Positions 17,183 through 26,570 of a stretch of 64,000 bases of DNA are shown piece by piece. A model generated the notes under the pieces. It was not told the DNA's origin, made no database searches, and was given only the letters and a program-made list of their open reading frames with translations. The stretch's first letter is position 1. Every line of letters starts with the position of its first letter. The stretch lies in assembly GCF_024300625.1 (NCBI RefSeq), contig NZ_CP101322.1:261992-325991 (forward strand), in the 5' to 3' direction. The position numbers were made by a program, and so were the translations under genes. Origin of the DNA: Halovivax gelatinilyticus. GTDB taxonomy: Archaea; Halobacteriota; Halobacteria; Halobacteriales; Natrialbaceae.

Positions 17183-17818
17183 ATGATCCCCGAGTGTCTC
17201 GTCGTCGAGTTCCGGGTCACCGGCGACGGCTGTCCGCTCGCCGACGCGTCGGCGGCCGTGGACGCGCCGATCGACGCCGCGCCACCGCTCGCCCGTGACG
17301 ACGGAACGACGCTCCTACGCTTTTCGACGACTGCCGACGCCGTCGCGGACGTCCTCGACGGCGACGACCGGATCAGGTACCTTCACCGGACGGTCGGCGA
17401 CGACGGAACGACGTTTCGTTGCCTGTCGACCGAGCGCTGCGTGGTCCACCGGCTGATCGATCGGGGATTTCTCGTCGAATCGATTCGGTACCGCGACGGG
17501 TCCGAACGCCACGTCGGCGCGGTCGTCGGGCAGGCGGTGCTCCAGGACGTCCTCGAAACGGCCGGAGAGACGGTCGGCGTCCAGCTCGTTCGGCTCACGC
17601 CGCTCGGCGAGGATGACGATTCGCCGATCGTCTCGCGGTGGAATCTCACCGCCGGTCAGGCCGAGGCCCTCGAGACGGCCTACGCGATGGGCTACTTCGA
17701 GGTCCCGAGAACGAACGACGCCGCGACCGTCGCCGACGCCCTGGGCGTCTCGAAGTCTGCGTTTCTCGAACGGCTCCGACGCGCCGAGGCGACGTTGCTG
17801 GAGCGAGCGCTGGAGTGA
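17183..17818 (+). CDS. Helix-turn-helix regulator, HTH_10 (Bat-like) family
   Basis: Haloarchaeal regulator, 211 aa. The C-terminal HTH_10 domain covers about residues 155-211: LTAGQAEALETAYAMGYFEVPR, given here in two parts as LTAGQAEALETAYAMGY and FEVPR, then VADALGVSKSAFLERLRRAE. The N-terminal half is a beta-rich sensory or dimerisation region without a recognisable ligand-binding motif. This family includes the bacterio-opsin activator Bat, but most members have unknown targets. The ATG at 17183 gives the standard N-terminus. Confidence 0.87.
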   Translation: MIPECLVVEFRVTGDGCPLADASAAVDAPIDAAPPLARDDGTTLLRFSTTADAVADVLDGDDRIRYLHRTVGDDGTTFRCLSTERCVVHRLIDRGFLVESIRYRDGSERHVGAVVGQAVLQDVLETAGETVGVQLVRLTPLGEDDDSPIVSRWNLTAGQAEALETAYAMGYFEVPRTNDAATVADALGVSKSAFLERLRRAEATLLERALE

Positions 17819-17979
17819 GCCGATTGCGGTCTGACGGGTATACAGGGTCGGACCTGCGGGGTAACTACGAACGGTTTGAACGATTCGAATCGAATTGAAC
17901 GACCGTCCGGATGGATACCGCCGAGTTGGAAGGACGCGATTGTTCAATATCGTCCGACTGAAACCCGAAACCGGCGACC

Positions 17980-18324
17980 ATGACCGAACGACCCTCCCAG
18001 TCGATACCGGAAAGTCGCGCGTACGCGCTGCTCTCCCACCGGCGCCACCGCCTGATCGTCAGGGTCCTCAACGACTTCGACCGTCCGCTCTCGACCATGG
18101 AACTGGCGGAACTGATCGCTGATTGTGAATACGAGAACCCCTGGGATCAGGATCGGGAAAACGCGTTCTCGGCGCTCTCGCACGATCACCTCCCGAGACT
18201 CGACGAGGCCGAGGTGGTCACGTACGACCGGCGACGAGGGACGGTTCGACCGGGGCCCGCCTTCGGCACGCTCGTCGGGATCCTCGAGGCGCGTTGTGCG
18301 GAATTTGGACCGCTGGCCGGGTGA
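17980..18324 (+). CDS. DUF7344-like winged-helix protein
   Basis: Protein of 114 aa with the haloarchaeal pattern ALLSHRRHRLIVRVLNDF, then MELAELIAD and a HDHLPRLDEAEVVTYD wing. This matches the family of small putative DNA-binding proteins commonly annotated as DUF7344. Targets are unknown. The start at 17980 has an AT-rich element (CAATATC) about 30 nt upstream. It converges on the MaoC gene with only 11 bp between the stops. Confidence 0.82.
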   Translation: MTERPSQSIPESRAYALLSHRRHRLIVRVLNDFDRPLSTMELAELIADCEYENPWDQDRENAFSALSHDHLPRLDEAEVVTYDRRRGTVRPGPAFGTLVGILEARCAEFGPLAG

Positions 18325-18335
18325 GCCGTCGGGCG

Positions 18336-18803
18336 TTACTCCGCGTCGCGGCGTTTGAACAGGAACTTCATGTCGCCTTCGAAGACCGAACGATCGTCCT
18401 GCGTCGTGATCGTGGTGTCGATCTCGACGTAGCCGGCGTCGTCGCGGCTGTCGAGTTCGCGCAGTTCGGTGACCTCGTACTCGCCGCTGATCGTATCGTC
18501 GATGTAGAGCGGGTTCGGGATGTCCATGTAGTTCATCCCGAGGAAGGCGACGACCGTCCGTTCGACGATCCCCGTCCGCTGGAAGAGCCCGGTCGCCACG
18601 ATGAACGTCATCGGACCGTGGGCGATCCGGGCCCCGAACGGTCCGTCTTCCGAGTACTCGGCGTTCGTGTGCAGCTCCGTCCAGTCGCCGGTGAACATCG
18701 AGTGAAAGACGAAGTCCGATTCGGTGATCGTCCGCGCCGCGCTCTCGAACGTCTGGCCCATCTCGAGATCCTCAAAGTAGTGTGGTTCGTAGCTGTATGG
18801 CAT
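18336..18803 (-). CDS. MaoC-like dehydratase (hot-dog fold)
   Basis: R-specific enoyl-CoA hydratase-like protein of 155 aa. The substrate/active-site segment DWTELHTNAEYSEDGPFGARIAHG (residues about 44-67, split in reading) contains the family Asp/His pair and ends in the conserved AHG. Likely acts in fatty acid or polyhydroxyalkanoate metabolism, but no neighbouring gene supports a pathway. A TATA element GTATTATC (18828-18835, minus strand) lies 25-32 nt ahead of the ATG at 18803, supporting a leaderless start here. Confidence 0.88.
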   Translation of the reverse strand: MPYSYEPHYFEDLEMGQTFESAARTITESDFVFHSMFTGDWTELHTNAEYSEDGPFGARIAHGPMTFIVATGLFQRTGIVERTVVAFLGMNYMDIPNPLYIDDTISGEYEVTELRELDSRDDAGYVEIDTTITTQDDRSVFEGDMKFLFKRRDAE

Positions 18804-18914
18804 ACCTCGACACATACCACCTGACGTGATAATACTTATCGAAACGTGACCGATCGCGGCGGTCGAATTGGGTCCTCCGTTTGGTCGAAAAACGCGAGAG
18901 AGAATTCGAATCGA

Positions 18915-19907
18915 TCAGGCGTCAGGCACCAACGGATCGACCGAAGACAGCCGATCTCGGTCGTGCGGAGCGTCGAACTCGAGGTCGGGTCCGCGCGCGA
19001 TGATCCGATTCGGGTTGACGTCCGGGTGCGTCGTGTAGTAGTGTTCGACGATGTGGTCCATGTTCACGGTCTCGGCGACGCCCGGCGTCTGGTAGAGATC
19101 CCGGAGGTACGGCCAGAGGTGCTCGTAATCCCGGACCTGTTCGACGTTGCACATAAAGTGAGTGTGATAGACGCGGTCGAAACGGACCAGTGTGGTGAAC
19201 ATGGCGATGTCGGCCTCGGTGAGACGCTCACCCACCAGATACCGCTGCTCTGTGAGAACGTCGTTCCAGCGGTCGAGCGCGTCGAAGAGGTCGTCGATCG
19301 CCTCGTCGTAGGGCTCCTGCTTGGTCGCGAACCCCGCCCGATAGACGCCGTTGTTGATCGGTTCGTATATCTCGTCGAGGACGGCGTCGACTCGATCGTC
19401 GAGACTATCGGGCAGAAGCGTTCGATCACGACGAGCAACGTCGGTAAACTGGGTGTCGAGCATCCGCATGATCTCGCGCGATTCGTTGTTCACTATCGTG
19501 TCTTCGACCGTATCCCAGAGGACGGGGACCGTCACCCGGCAAGTTGCGTCGGGATCTGCGCGCGTGTATAGTTCTCGCAGGTACGACGACCCGTGGATGT
19601 GATCCGGCGTACAGCCGTCTTTCTCGGGGGTGAACTGCCAACCGTCCTCGCCCCTGTACGGATCGACGACGGAGACGGAGATAGCGTCTTCGAGCCCGAG
19701 CAGCCGTCGCGTTAGCAGGGTGCGATGAGCCCACGGACACGCGTAGGAGACGTAGAGGTGGTAGCGACCGGGCTCCGGTTCGAACGTCGCACCGGGTTCG
19801 TCGCGTATTCGGTCTCGAAACGTCGTCTCCTGGCGGTCGAACGCGCCTGAATCGTCGGTCGATTCGAACGCATCGGTTCGCCACTCTCCGTCGACGAGCA
19901 TGTTCAT
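18915..19907 (-). CDS. Glutathione S-transferase-like protein (glutathionyl-hydroquinone reductase family)
   Basis: Xi-class GST homologue of 330 aa. The N-terminal thioredoxin fold has the hallmark CPWAHR with catalytic Cys at about residue 57, and a VPVLWD segment. The C-terminal all-helical domain ends in the family-typical MDHIVEHYYTTH. In bacteria and fungi these enzymes reduce glutathionyl-hydroquinones. Haloarchaea use gamma-glutamylcysteine rather than glutathione, so the physiological thiol is probably different; that is inference. It diverges from the DNA methyltransferase gene. Confidence 0.9.
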   Translation of the reverse strand: MNMLVDGEWRTDAFESTDDSGAFDRQETTFRDRIRDEPGATFEPEPGRYHLYVSYACPWAHRTLLTRRLLGLEDAISVSVVDPYRGEDGWQFTPEKDGCTPDHIHGSSYLRELYTRADPDATCRVTVPVLWDTVEDTIVNNESREIMRMLDTQFTDVARRDRTLLPDSLDDRVDAVLDEIYEPINNGVYRAGFATKQEPYDEAIDDLFDALDRWNDVLTEQRYLVGERLTEADIAMFTTLVRFDRVYHTHFMCNVEQVRDYEHLWPYLRDLYQTPGVAETVNMDHIVEHYYTTHPDVNPNRIIARGPDLEFDAPHDRDRLSSVDPLVPDA

Positions 19908-20046
19908 CGTTCGCGTGTACGTACGAACGCGTCGTACAAATGTATCCAGCTAACATCCGTGTTACCTGGTTCGACCGCTTCCCCCGTGGAAACTTGAAAC
20001 TCACCGGAGCCGGAGTGTTTTTACGACCGGAGCCGCCACCCTGGCC

Positions 20047-21042
20047 ATGGACGAATCGGACCGGGGTCGCTCGCTCGACGCGGAAGATACCCCGGACGAG
20101 AGCCAGGAAGACGAATCCGCATCGAATGCTGGCGACGCGACGACCGAATCGAGGACGCTCGCAGATCACCAGACACACATCGACGGCCGAGGCATCTACG
20201 ACGAGCGAAATCGAGTCAACGACCTCACGGGAAGAGAGTGGAAGTTCGCCACCAAATCGGTGATCACCGAGCGGTATCCGCCCGACGTCCAGCACGAGCT
20301 GCGAAGCGAACACGGCGGGCAAAAACCGCCGCGGCTGTGTGCCGACCTGATCGAACGGTTCAGCAAGGCCGGCGACCGCATTCTCGATCCGTTCGCCGGC
20401 GTCGGTGGCACCCTGCTCGGGGCGAGTTTCTGTGAACACGAAGGAACGGGGATTCGCGAAGCGATCGGCTTCGAACGCACCGAACGCTGGATCGACATTT
20501 ACGAGACGGTGCTCGAACAGGAAAACGGCGAGCGACGCGAGCGAGGGGAAGCGCCACTCACCGAACAGGACCTCCGCCACGGCGATTGTCGCGACCTGAT
20601 CGACGACGTCGAATCGGCGTCGATCGATCTCCTGCTGACCGACGTCCCGTACTGGCACATGGACGAAGTAGCCCAGACGAGAAATCGGCGCGAGACGAGA
20701 GAGAGCAAACTCGACTCGTTCGACGGGGAGCGAGACGACGGTTCGTGGGCGACGAAAGACGCGTGGCTTTCGGAGATGAGTAGCTGCTTCGACCGGGTTA
20801 CCGACGCCCTCGTCCCGGACGGATACGCAGTCGTCTTCATCGGCGACATGTACCGAGACCAGTCCTACGAGTTTCTCTCGGCCGACCTCTCGCGGGCCAT
20901 CGACGAGGGGACCTCGCTCACGCTCAAAGCGAACCTGATCTGGTACGATCCACTGAAGGATCTCCACGTCTACGGGTATCCGTACGCGTTCGTTCCGTCG
21001 ATGGTCCACCAGAACGTGCTGGTGTTTCGAAACGAGCCGTAG
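20047..21042 (+). CDS. DNA methyltransferase, N4/N6-amino type, apparently orphan
   Basis: Putative DNA adenine-N6 or cytosine-N4 methyltransferase, 331 aa. AdoMet motif I is DPFAGVGG at about 114-121. The catalytic motif IV reads TDVPYW at about 198-203, in place of the usual DPPY; the order motif I then IV is retained. About 45 acidic residues precede the fold. No restriction endonuclease gene is adjacent, so it is an orphan methylase or an RNA-methylating relative. A TTTTTA element lies about 28 nt upstream of the ATG. Confidence 0.8.
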   Translation: MDESDRGRSLDAEDTPDESQEDESASNAGDATTESRTLADHQTHIDGRGIYDERNRVNDLTGREWKFATKSVITERYPPDVQHELRSEHGGQKPPRLCADLIERFSKAGDRILDPFAGVGGTLLGASFCEHEGTGIREAIGFERTERWIDIYETVLEQENGERRERGEAPLTEQDLRHGDCRDLIDDVESASIDLLLTDVPYWHMDEVAQTRNRRETRESKLDSFDGERDDGSWATKDAWLSEMSSCFDRVTDALVPDGYAVVFIGDMYRDQSYEFLSADLSRAIDEGTSLTLKANLIWYDPLKDLHVYGYPYAFVPSMVHQNVLVFRNEP

Positions 21043-21110
21043 CGGACAATCGGGTCGCTGGGAATCGACGGTCCAGTAGAACCGATCGACGAGCGAGTCA
21101 TCGACCCCAG

Positions 21111-21770
21111 TCAGGACGGCGCAGACAGCTGTGAGCGAAGCGAGTCGGACGCACCGACATCGAGGATGACGGCGAGTTCGTCACCTGGTTGGAGTTCGGT
21201 TCCCGGGAGGGGGATGGTGAGCGACTCGGGTCGTCGACCGTGTGCGTAGACTTTGACACCCTCCGGCAGATCGAGTTCGCTGAGTCGCTTTCCGACCGCC
21301 GGCGCCTCGGATTCGACCTGGACGACCTGTAACTGGAGGTTCGCCGCGAGGTCGGCGATCGCGTTGAAGTTGCCGCCCAGCATGGCGGTCTTGGCACCGG
21401 CCGCCCCGAGGCGCTCGGGGTAGACGATCTCGTCGACGTTTTCTGCGTACTTTTCGTAGATCTCCTCTCGGTAGTCCTCGTCGATGCGCAACACGGTTCG
21501 ACAGCCGTGATGCGATCCCACCATACACGCGGCGAAGTTGGTGTTGAGGTCCGGGGTGAAGGCGCCGATTGCGTCCGCGGATTCGACGTCGGCTTCGCGC
21601 AGAACCGCCTCTTCTTCGCCGTTTCCGCCGACCACTTCGAATCCATCCGATCGAGCCCGTTCGACTCGGTCCGGGTTGCGCTCGACGATAACCGCCTCGT
21701 GGCCCTCTTCGGAGAGGATTCGAGCGGTTCGACGTCCGACCCGACCGTAACCGACGATGATGACCCGCAT
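21111..21770 (-). CDS. trkA: TrkA-type potassium-transport regulatory protein
   Basis: Cytoplasmic regulator of K+ transport, 219 aa. The N-terminal RCK domain binds nucleotide through VGYGRVGRRTA (near residues 6-16), and a C-terminal RCK_C domain spans about 137-215. No membrane channel gene (trkH) is adjacent, so its partner is encoded elsewhere. The ATG at 21770 is preceded by CTATATG (21796-21803, minus strand) at leaderless spacing, so the longer open frame to 21797 is not used. Confidence 0.88.
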   Translation of the reverse strand: MRVIIVGYGRVGRRTARILSEEGHEAVIVERNPDRVERARSDGFEVVGGNGEEEAVLREADVESADAIGAFTPDLNTNFAACMVGSHHGCRTVLRIDEDYREEIYEKYAENVDEIVYPERLGAAGAKTAMLGGNFNAIADLAANLQLQVVQVESEAPAVGKRLSELDLPEGVKVYAHGRRPESLTIPLPGTELQPGDELAVILDVGASDSLRSQLSAPS

Positions 21771-21904
21771 GCCAGGTGGTTTGGTAGCCACCCACATATA
21801 GATTGATCCGTCCCAGCTGTTGCGGCCGCTCTACGGACGGGCCAAGAGGGGAACTATAGCCAGCGGTGCGAGGATATCGGTTATGAGGTTTGACAGCGGG
21901 ACCA

Positions 21905-21985
21905 ACACCATGATATATAAGACAAGTGGGTAAATTAAACGAAGATAATTAAGCGATTACTCATATCACTTAATATCATGTAAAT
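21905..21985 (+). promoter_or_regulatory. AT-rich promoter region of the first pilin-like gene
   Basis: An AT-rich island of about 80 bp in a GC-rich genome. It contains GATATATAAG (21912-21921) and, closer to the gene, TTAATATCA (21970-21978). The second is 21-29 nt ahead of the ATG at 21999 and so fits a leaderless start there. The octamer AATATCAT also occurs in the promoters of the next two pilin-like genes. Confidence 0.5.
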
Positions 21986-21998
21986 CGTTCTCGACACC

Positions 21999-23513
21999 AT
22001 GACTCTCCGGGACAGGCTGTGTCGACCACCAATGACCGAAGCCTCCCGGTCGCAGGCGGAAGTACTCGGCGTCGTCATGTTGCTCGGCCTCGTTTCAATC
22101 TCCGCGCTGGGATTGTTGCTCGTCGGCGGCAGCGTCGTCTCGGATACGCAAGCGTCCGCCGAAAAAGAGCGGATCGAACAATCGTTCGTCCAGTTGAGTC
22201 ACGCCATGTCCTCGGCGACGGTGGACGGAGAGCGGATTCAAGAACTCGAGTTCGACGTCGGTGACTCGGGGGCGATCACGAAGACGGACGCCGGGAACAT
22301 CTCGATCGAGTGGGGGGACGAACAACACGTGTTCGAGACGATCGGGGCGATCGAGTACGAACACGAAGACGGCAGCGTCGTCGCCTACCAGGCGGGCGGG
22401 GTCTGGGCGGAACGCGGGAACGAGACGCGAATGCTCTCTTCGCCACCGGTACATTACGATGCTCGCACTGAAACGCTGACGCTTCCGATCGCGACGGTGA
22501 CCGAACAACGTGACCTCTCTTCCGGGCCCGTGTCGATCGACCGAGCGACGACCGATCCGGTCCCCCAGGCGAACATCGTCGAAGACGAAACGGTCGAGAT
22601 GACGATCCAGAGTCCGTACTACCGCGGCTGGGAGTCCTACTTCGAGACGCAGGGCGGAGAGGGCGTCATACGTGACGTCGATCACGACAACCAATCCGTC
22701 ACGGTTCAATTCGGCCCGCTAACGTTCGAGGACGCGCTGGATCACGGCGCGACCTACACGAGTGCCCCGGGTGGAAGTCACACCGACCAGATCGAAGAAA
22801 ACGGACAGTACGGACACTTGCGCCCGATGGACGACGTCATCGACGATCTGGTCGACGATGCCAACGACGGCTCACTCGAAATCGACCGACAATACGGAAC
22901 CCTCGACCAGACCCACAACGCCACCTTCACGAACGGGACCTACCTCGCCGACGCGATGTACGGCGGATCTCACGAAGTCGACCTCTCCGACGGGAACGTG
23001 ACGATCATCGTCGACGGCTCGATTTCGTCGGCGGGCGTCACCGATTTCATCACCGTCACCGACTACGAGGACGGAAACGAGTTGAAGATCTATTCGACGG
23101 GCCACCTGGACATCCAGAACGGCGGAAACATCTGCGTCGAACCATGTGAAGAAGACGTCGACGCGTCGCTGATACAAATATACGGCACCTCCGAGATGTC
23201 GGTCAGCATCAATCAGGGAAGTCCGCGGTACGAAGGCGTGATTTACGCCGCGAGCGATCAGGATTCGTGGGAGTACGAGGATCGGCTCGGACGCTGTGAC
23301 TCCGATCAGTACCAGTTCGCATTCCAGGCGAACGCCAGCTTCACCGGCTCGATCATCGGCTCAACCATCTGCGGCCAGAGCGCCGCGTTCGACTTCTCAC
23401 ACCACGAGTCGCTCGAAGACGCGTCGATCGACCCGTATCCGGAGGGCTACGCGCCGCCGCCGCACATCACGTACCTCAACGTGGCCGTGTTCGGCCTGGA
23501 CGTGACCAACTGA
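21999..23513 (+). CDS. Pilin-like secreted surface protein (504 aa)
   Basis: Predicted cell-surface protein with an archaeal type IV pilin-like N-terminus: a short basic segment, RSQAEVLGVVMLLGLV and a span to about residue 45. The remaining 450 residues are extracellular, acidic, with many N-glycosylation sequons (for example NHT-like NATF, NGTY, NVTI). Late in the protein is a beta-solenoid-like part (ISSAGVTDFITV, LDIQNGGNICVEP) and several Cys. The motif YYRGWESYFE resembles haloarchaeal DUF7289-type proteins. Start is uncertain: 21999 (chosen, TATA spacing) or ATG 22032, which begins TEASRSQAEV. First of three similar genes. Confidence 0.8.
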   Translation: MTLRDRLCRPPMTEASRSQAEVLGVVMLLGLVSISALGLLLVGGSVVSDTQASAEKERIEQSFVQLSHAMSSATVDGERIQELEFDVGDSGAITKTDAGNISIEWGDEQHVFETIGAIEYEHEDGSVVAYQAGGVWAERGNETRMLSSPPVHYDARTETLTLPIATVTEQRDLSSGPVSIDRATTDPVPQANIVEDETVEMTIQSPYYRGWESYFETQGGEGVIRDVDHDNQSVTVQFGPLTFEDALDHGATYTSAPGGSHTDQIEENGQYGHLRPMDDVIDDLVDDANDGSLEIDRQYGTLDQTHNATFTNGTYLADAMYGGSHEVDLSDGNVTIIVDGSISSAGVTDFITVTDYEDGNELKIYSTGHLDIQNGGNICVEPCEEDVDASLIQIYGTSEMSVSINQGSPRYEGVIYAASDQDSWEYEDRLGRCDSDQYQFAFQANASFTGSIIGSTICGQSAAFDFSHHESLEDASIDPYPEGYAPPPHITYLNVAVFGLDVTN

Positions 23514-23872
23514 CCTGACGAGAAGATACGCTTGGACGCGATGTAGCCACCAGTGGCCCGAACGATGATTCGTGCGGCCGATACTGATTCGACTCTTCGA
23601 TCTTCTCCCCGATTGGCCAGTTCACTCGTCATCACACCGGTTTCCCGCTCTATCGGTGAAATGAGTGGTCGGTGCTGCGGACGAAAGGTACACACTAACG
23701 GAACCCCACAGACCTGGTTATTTTGGCCAAATTCCACTTACAATCCGACTTTCCAGCATTGAGGAGCAAAACTCTCGAAGAAACCAAAGTCATTAGGTCA
23801 AGTATACTAGTAAATTAATTCCTAATATAGAACAATATCATTATATGATGTGCGGTCGTTGTGTGAACGCGT
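23514..23872. other. 359-bp intergenic region between pilin-like genes
   Basis: No coding sequence is supported. The last 80 bp (about 23780-23850) become strongly AT-rich and form the promoter of the next gene. A possible transcription end for the preceding gene is not obvious. Confidence 0.5.
23833..23848 (+). promoter_or_regulatory. Leaderless promoter, second pilin-like gene
   Basis: CAATATCATTATA (23833-23845) contains the TATA element TTATATGA, 25-32 nt before the ATG at 23873. The same 13 bases occur at the same distance before the third pilin-like gene. Confidence 0.7.
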
Positions 23873-26311
23873 ATGAGGGGGGATCGAGGAACAGGAACGG
23901 AGCCAGACGGATCGAACGAGACGTACGAACGAAGCGTGACACCGATCGTCGGAATCGTCCTCTTATTTGGGATGGTGTTTATCGGAGCGGCGATTCTCGC
24001 CGTTACCGGTCTCGCGCTCATGGACTCGCTCGAATCGGACTCCGAGCGAGAGACCCTCCAGACGTGCCTGCAGGAGACCGACCACCGAATTTCGACGGTC
24101 CTCACCTACAGCACTGTCGACGAACTCCCCTGTGAGGGTGGAGAGTTCGTCCCCGACGGACAGCTCTATCTCGTCTGGCACGACGATTCCGGAACCGCCA
24201 CCGATCTGACCGAAGACTACCCTACGGTAAACGCGACGCTCGGCGCGATCGAATACGCCGGAGCCGACCACACCTACGCCTACCAGGCCGGCGGTAGCTG
24301 GAAACTAAACGGCGATGACGCCCGCGTCCTCTCGAAACCCGCCTTCGAGTACCACGACGAGTTGCTCATCAACGTCGTCACCATCACCGAAGACGCCCTC
24401 TCCGATACCCCCCAGCGACTGAATCGCGAACCGGACAGCGACGTGGCCAAACAGATTCGATCCGCCCACGATGAAGCCGTTTCGAACGGCTACGGCAACC
24501 TCTCGCTCGTCATCGAGAGCGACTACCACGACGCGTGGGAGCGCCACCTCACCTCCGCGATGACGAACGATTCAGTGTCGATCGACACCACCCCCGATCA
24601 GTTCCCAATCGACGAAGACCGCGCCGTTCGAGTCGACATCACGGACGTCATCGAACCAGAACCCGCCCAGTTCGAGATCGTCGAAGACAAGGGATTCAGC
24701 GGACCTTCCGCGGTGGACGGGAAAGACAACGTGATCGTCGCGAATCCGTCTGAAGGCCCAACGGGGCCAGGAAGCCTCTGGCTGAACGCGTCCGTCGAGG
24801 TCAAAAACGTCGGAGACGTCGAAGGGACCGAAGAGATAACGTTCGAGGTCGACGGTGAAGAGATCGATTCGAAGACCGAAACGCTCGACGGCGGCGAATC
24901 GACGATAGTACACTTCGACGAGAATTTCGGCCAGCAACAGGCAACTCTCGCCCTCGAATACGGTGAGGTGTACGAGTACTGGTTCGAAACTGAGTCAGAC
25001 GACCTAAATCCCCGGGGTAGTTTCTATTACGCGAAAACCGAAGGCCCACACCTGATTCCTGGAAATGCGAATGCGCATCTAGACGAGAGTTCCGAGAACG
25101 TCACGGTCACCGCTGACATCCACAACGTCGGAGCGACGAATGCGACCGACGAATCGGTCGAACTCTCACTGTGGCAGACCGAATCGGGTGAATCAGATCC
25201 ATACAATCTCGGTAATGAGAATCCGTTCATCCTCGAAAACCGGGCATTCGGTGAGAAGAAATCCGCAACGTGGACTATCGATGCGTCGAATCTGATCAGG
25301 GGTGAGCACGCGTTCGAAATCGAGGTTATCGGCGAAAACGGATCCAATACCGTCGCCACCGGTGACTTCAACAGTACGATCGGCTGTACCGACGACGATG
25401 ACGATAGTGACAATCTGTGTATTGAAAGTAATACGGAGGTCGATGTCTCGGTCGTTGGCACCGAAATGAGTACGTCTGGAAGTACTGTCCATTGGGTCCC
25501 GGCGTTTGCGACGATCTACACGCAGCCACTTGATGGAGAAAGTGAACCGGAGCCAGTTGACGCCCCGTGGCACGGCGAGAATCTGAACCAGTTCAGCGAC
25601 AGATTGGCCATATACAATCACAGCTTCACTGTAGATGAACGGATCAGTTTGATGGTCAAAGGAGAATCGTACCTCCATTGTCACAGTTGGAGTGAAGGCC
25701 AGTCTGACGGTGAAAGACTTCACCGGTCGTGCGATACAAACCAGGTGGATAGATCAGACTCATCATCATTAGTAGAGTTAACCGCAGACAGAGATGTAGT
25801 CGAAACAAACGTTAGAGTCTTGAGTGAGAAAAATAACCTCCTACCGAATCTCGATCCTGGCCTGGACTTCCAACTGGATCCACAAACGCTACTAGAGCGT
25901 GAAGAGGTTGGCATTGAAGTCACGGATGCAGATCCGTCTGATCCAGATAACGACAGCGCACTACTCGGGCTCGATGAGAATGAATACCTGTTCGTCTTCG
26001 AGTTAACCCATCACCCAACCCAACACAATACTGGTCCGTATATACACAATGCCGAATACTTAACGGCAGACGAGTACTGGGATCTGGCGGTCGGTGACGA
26101 GTACGACGTGGATCCGAATTTCAACGACATGCTAGTTCACGTGGAAATAAATAGCGAATCCGAAGCAGATTACGGATACAGCGGTACATTCGTTGACGAG
26201 GGAGGCGAACCAATTGACGTGAGCCCTGGCAGTTCCGATGGCGTGGGCGACGGAAACGGTAACGGCGGCGTCGACATCGGCGTCGGCTCCGACGAGCTGA
26301 TAATCGGATAA
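23873..26311 (+). CDS. Large pilin-like surface protein (812 aa), paralogue of the next gene
   Basis: Predicted surface protein. After 20 polar residues, RSVTPIVGIVLLFGMVFIGA begins a hydrophobic pilin-like segment, with a likely prepilin-peptidase site next to the Arg. A conserved coiled helix follows (MDSLESDSERE). The extracellular part has a motif DYHDAWERHL, CARDB-like beta-sandwich stretches (VEVKNVGDVEGTEEITFEVDG and ADIHNVGATNATDES, given as landmarks), many sequons and a Gly/Asn-rich C-terminus. It shares N-terminus, DYHDAW and DPNFND with the following gene, so the two arose by duplication. Its C-terminal third (from about 25.2 kb) is more AT-rich than the rest. Confidence 0.85.
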   Translation: MRGDRGTGTEPDGSNETYERSVTPIVGIVLLFGMVFIGAAILAVTGLALMDSLESDSERETLQTCLQETDHRISTVLTYSTVDELPCEGGEFVPDGQLYLVWHDDSGTATDLTEDYPTVNATLGAIEYAGADHTYAYQAGGSWKLNGDDARVLSKPAFEYHDELLINVVTITEDALSDTPQRLNREPDSDVAKQIRSAHDEAVSNGYGNLSLVIESDYHDAWERHLTSAMTNDSVSIDTTPDQFPIDEDRAVRVDITDVIEPEPAQFEIVEDKGFSGPSAVDGKDNVIVANPSEGPTGPGSLWLNASVEVKNVGDVEGTEEITFEVDGEEIDSKTETLDGGESTIVHFDENFGQQQATLALEYGEVYEYWFETESDDLNPRGSFYYAKTEGPHLIPGNANAHLDESSENVTVTADIHNVGATNATDESVELSLWQTESGESDPYNLGNENPFILENRAFGEKKSATWTIDASNLIRGEHAFEIEVIGENGSNTVATGDFNSTIGCTDDDDDSDNLCIESNTEVDVSVVGTEMSTSGSTVHWVPAFATIYTQPLDGESEPEPVDAPWHGENLNQFSDRLAIYNHSFTVDERISLMVKGESYLHCHSWSEGQSDGERLHRSCDTNQVDRSDSSSLVELTADRDVVETNVRVLSEKNNLLPNLDPGLDFQLDPQTLLEREEVGIEVTDADPSDPDNDSALLGLDENEYLFVFELTHHPTQHNTGPYIHNAEYLTADEYWDLAVGDEYDVDPNFNDMLVHVEINSESEADYGYSGTFVDEGGEPIDVSPGSSDGVGDGNGNGGVDIGVGSDELIIG

Positions 26312-26570
26312 CGGCCGAACCAGTTCTCACGGTTGGTACGCACAATTGTAGACGTACTCTCACCCAGGTGGCCACGGCCAGCAGCGGGTTAAATCACGAT
26401 AGAATCGGGTTCTCACGCAGTAGCCGACTGTACCGGCAGCATTCATCGAAACACTTCGGACCACTAGTCCGATTTATCAAAATTTCCCCTTACTCAAATA
26501 CATTATCTAAAATATAGTAAGAAACTTCGCAATATCATTATAGATTGGAAGAACAAAGCGTTCAAAGAAC
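26312..26570. promoter_or_regulatory. Intergenic region with promoter of the third pilin-like gene
   Basis: The last 100 bp are AT-rich. CAATATCATTATA recurs at 26530-26542, placing a TATA element 27-33 nt ahead of the ATG at 26571. The match to the copy upstream of the second gene (23833-23845) is exact over 13 bases, so the two genes probably share a regulator or simply a duplicated promoter. Confidence 0.65.

Noticed and set aside
19426-21009. 527-codon minus-strand open frame over the methyltransferase and GST genes
   Set aside because: It overlaps two confidently assigned genes in other frames and its composition is Arg/Val-rich noise.
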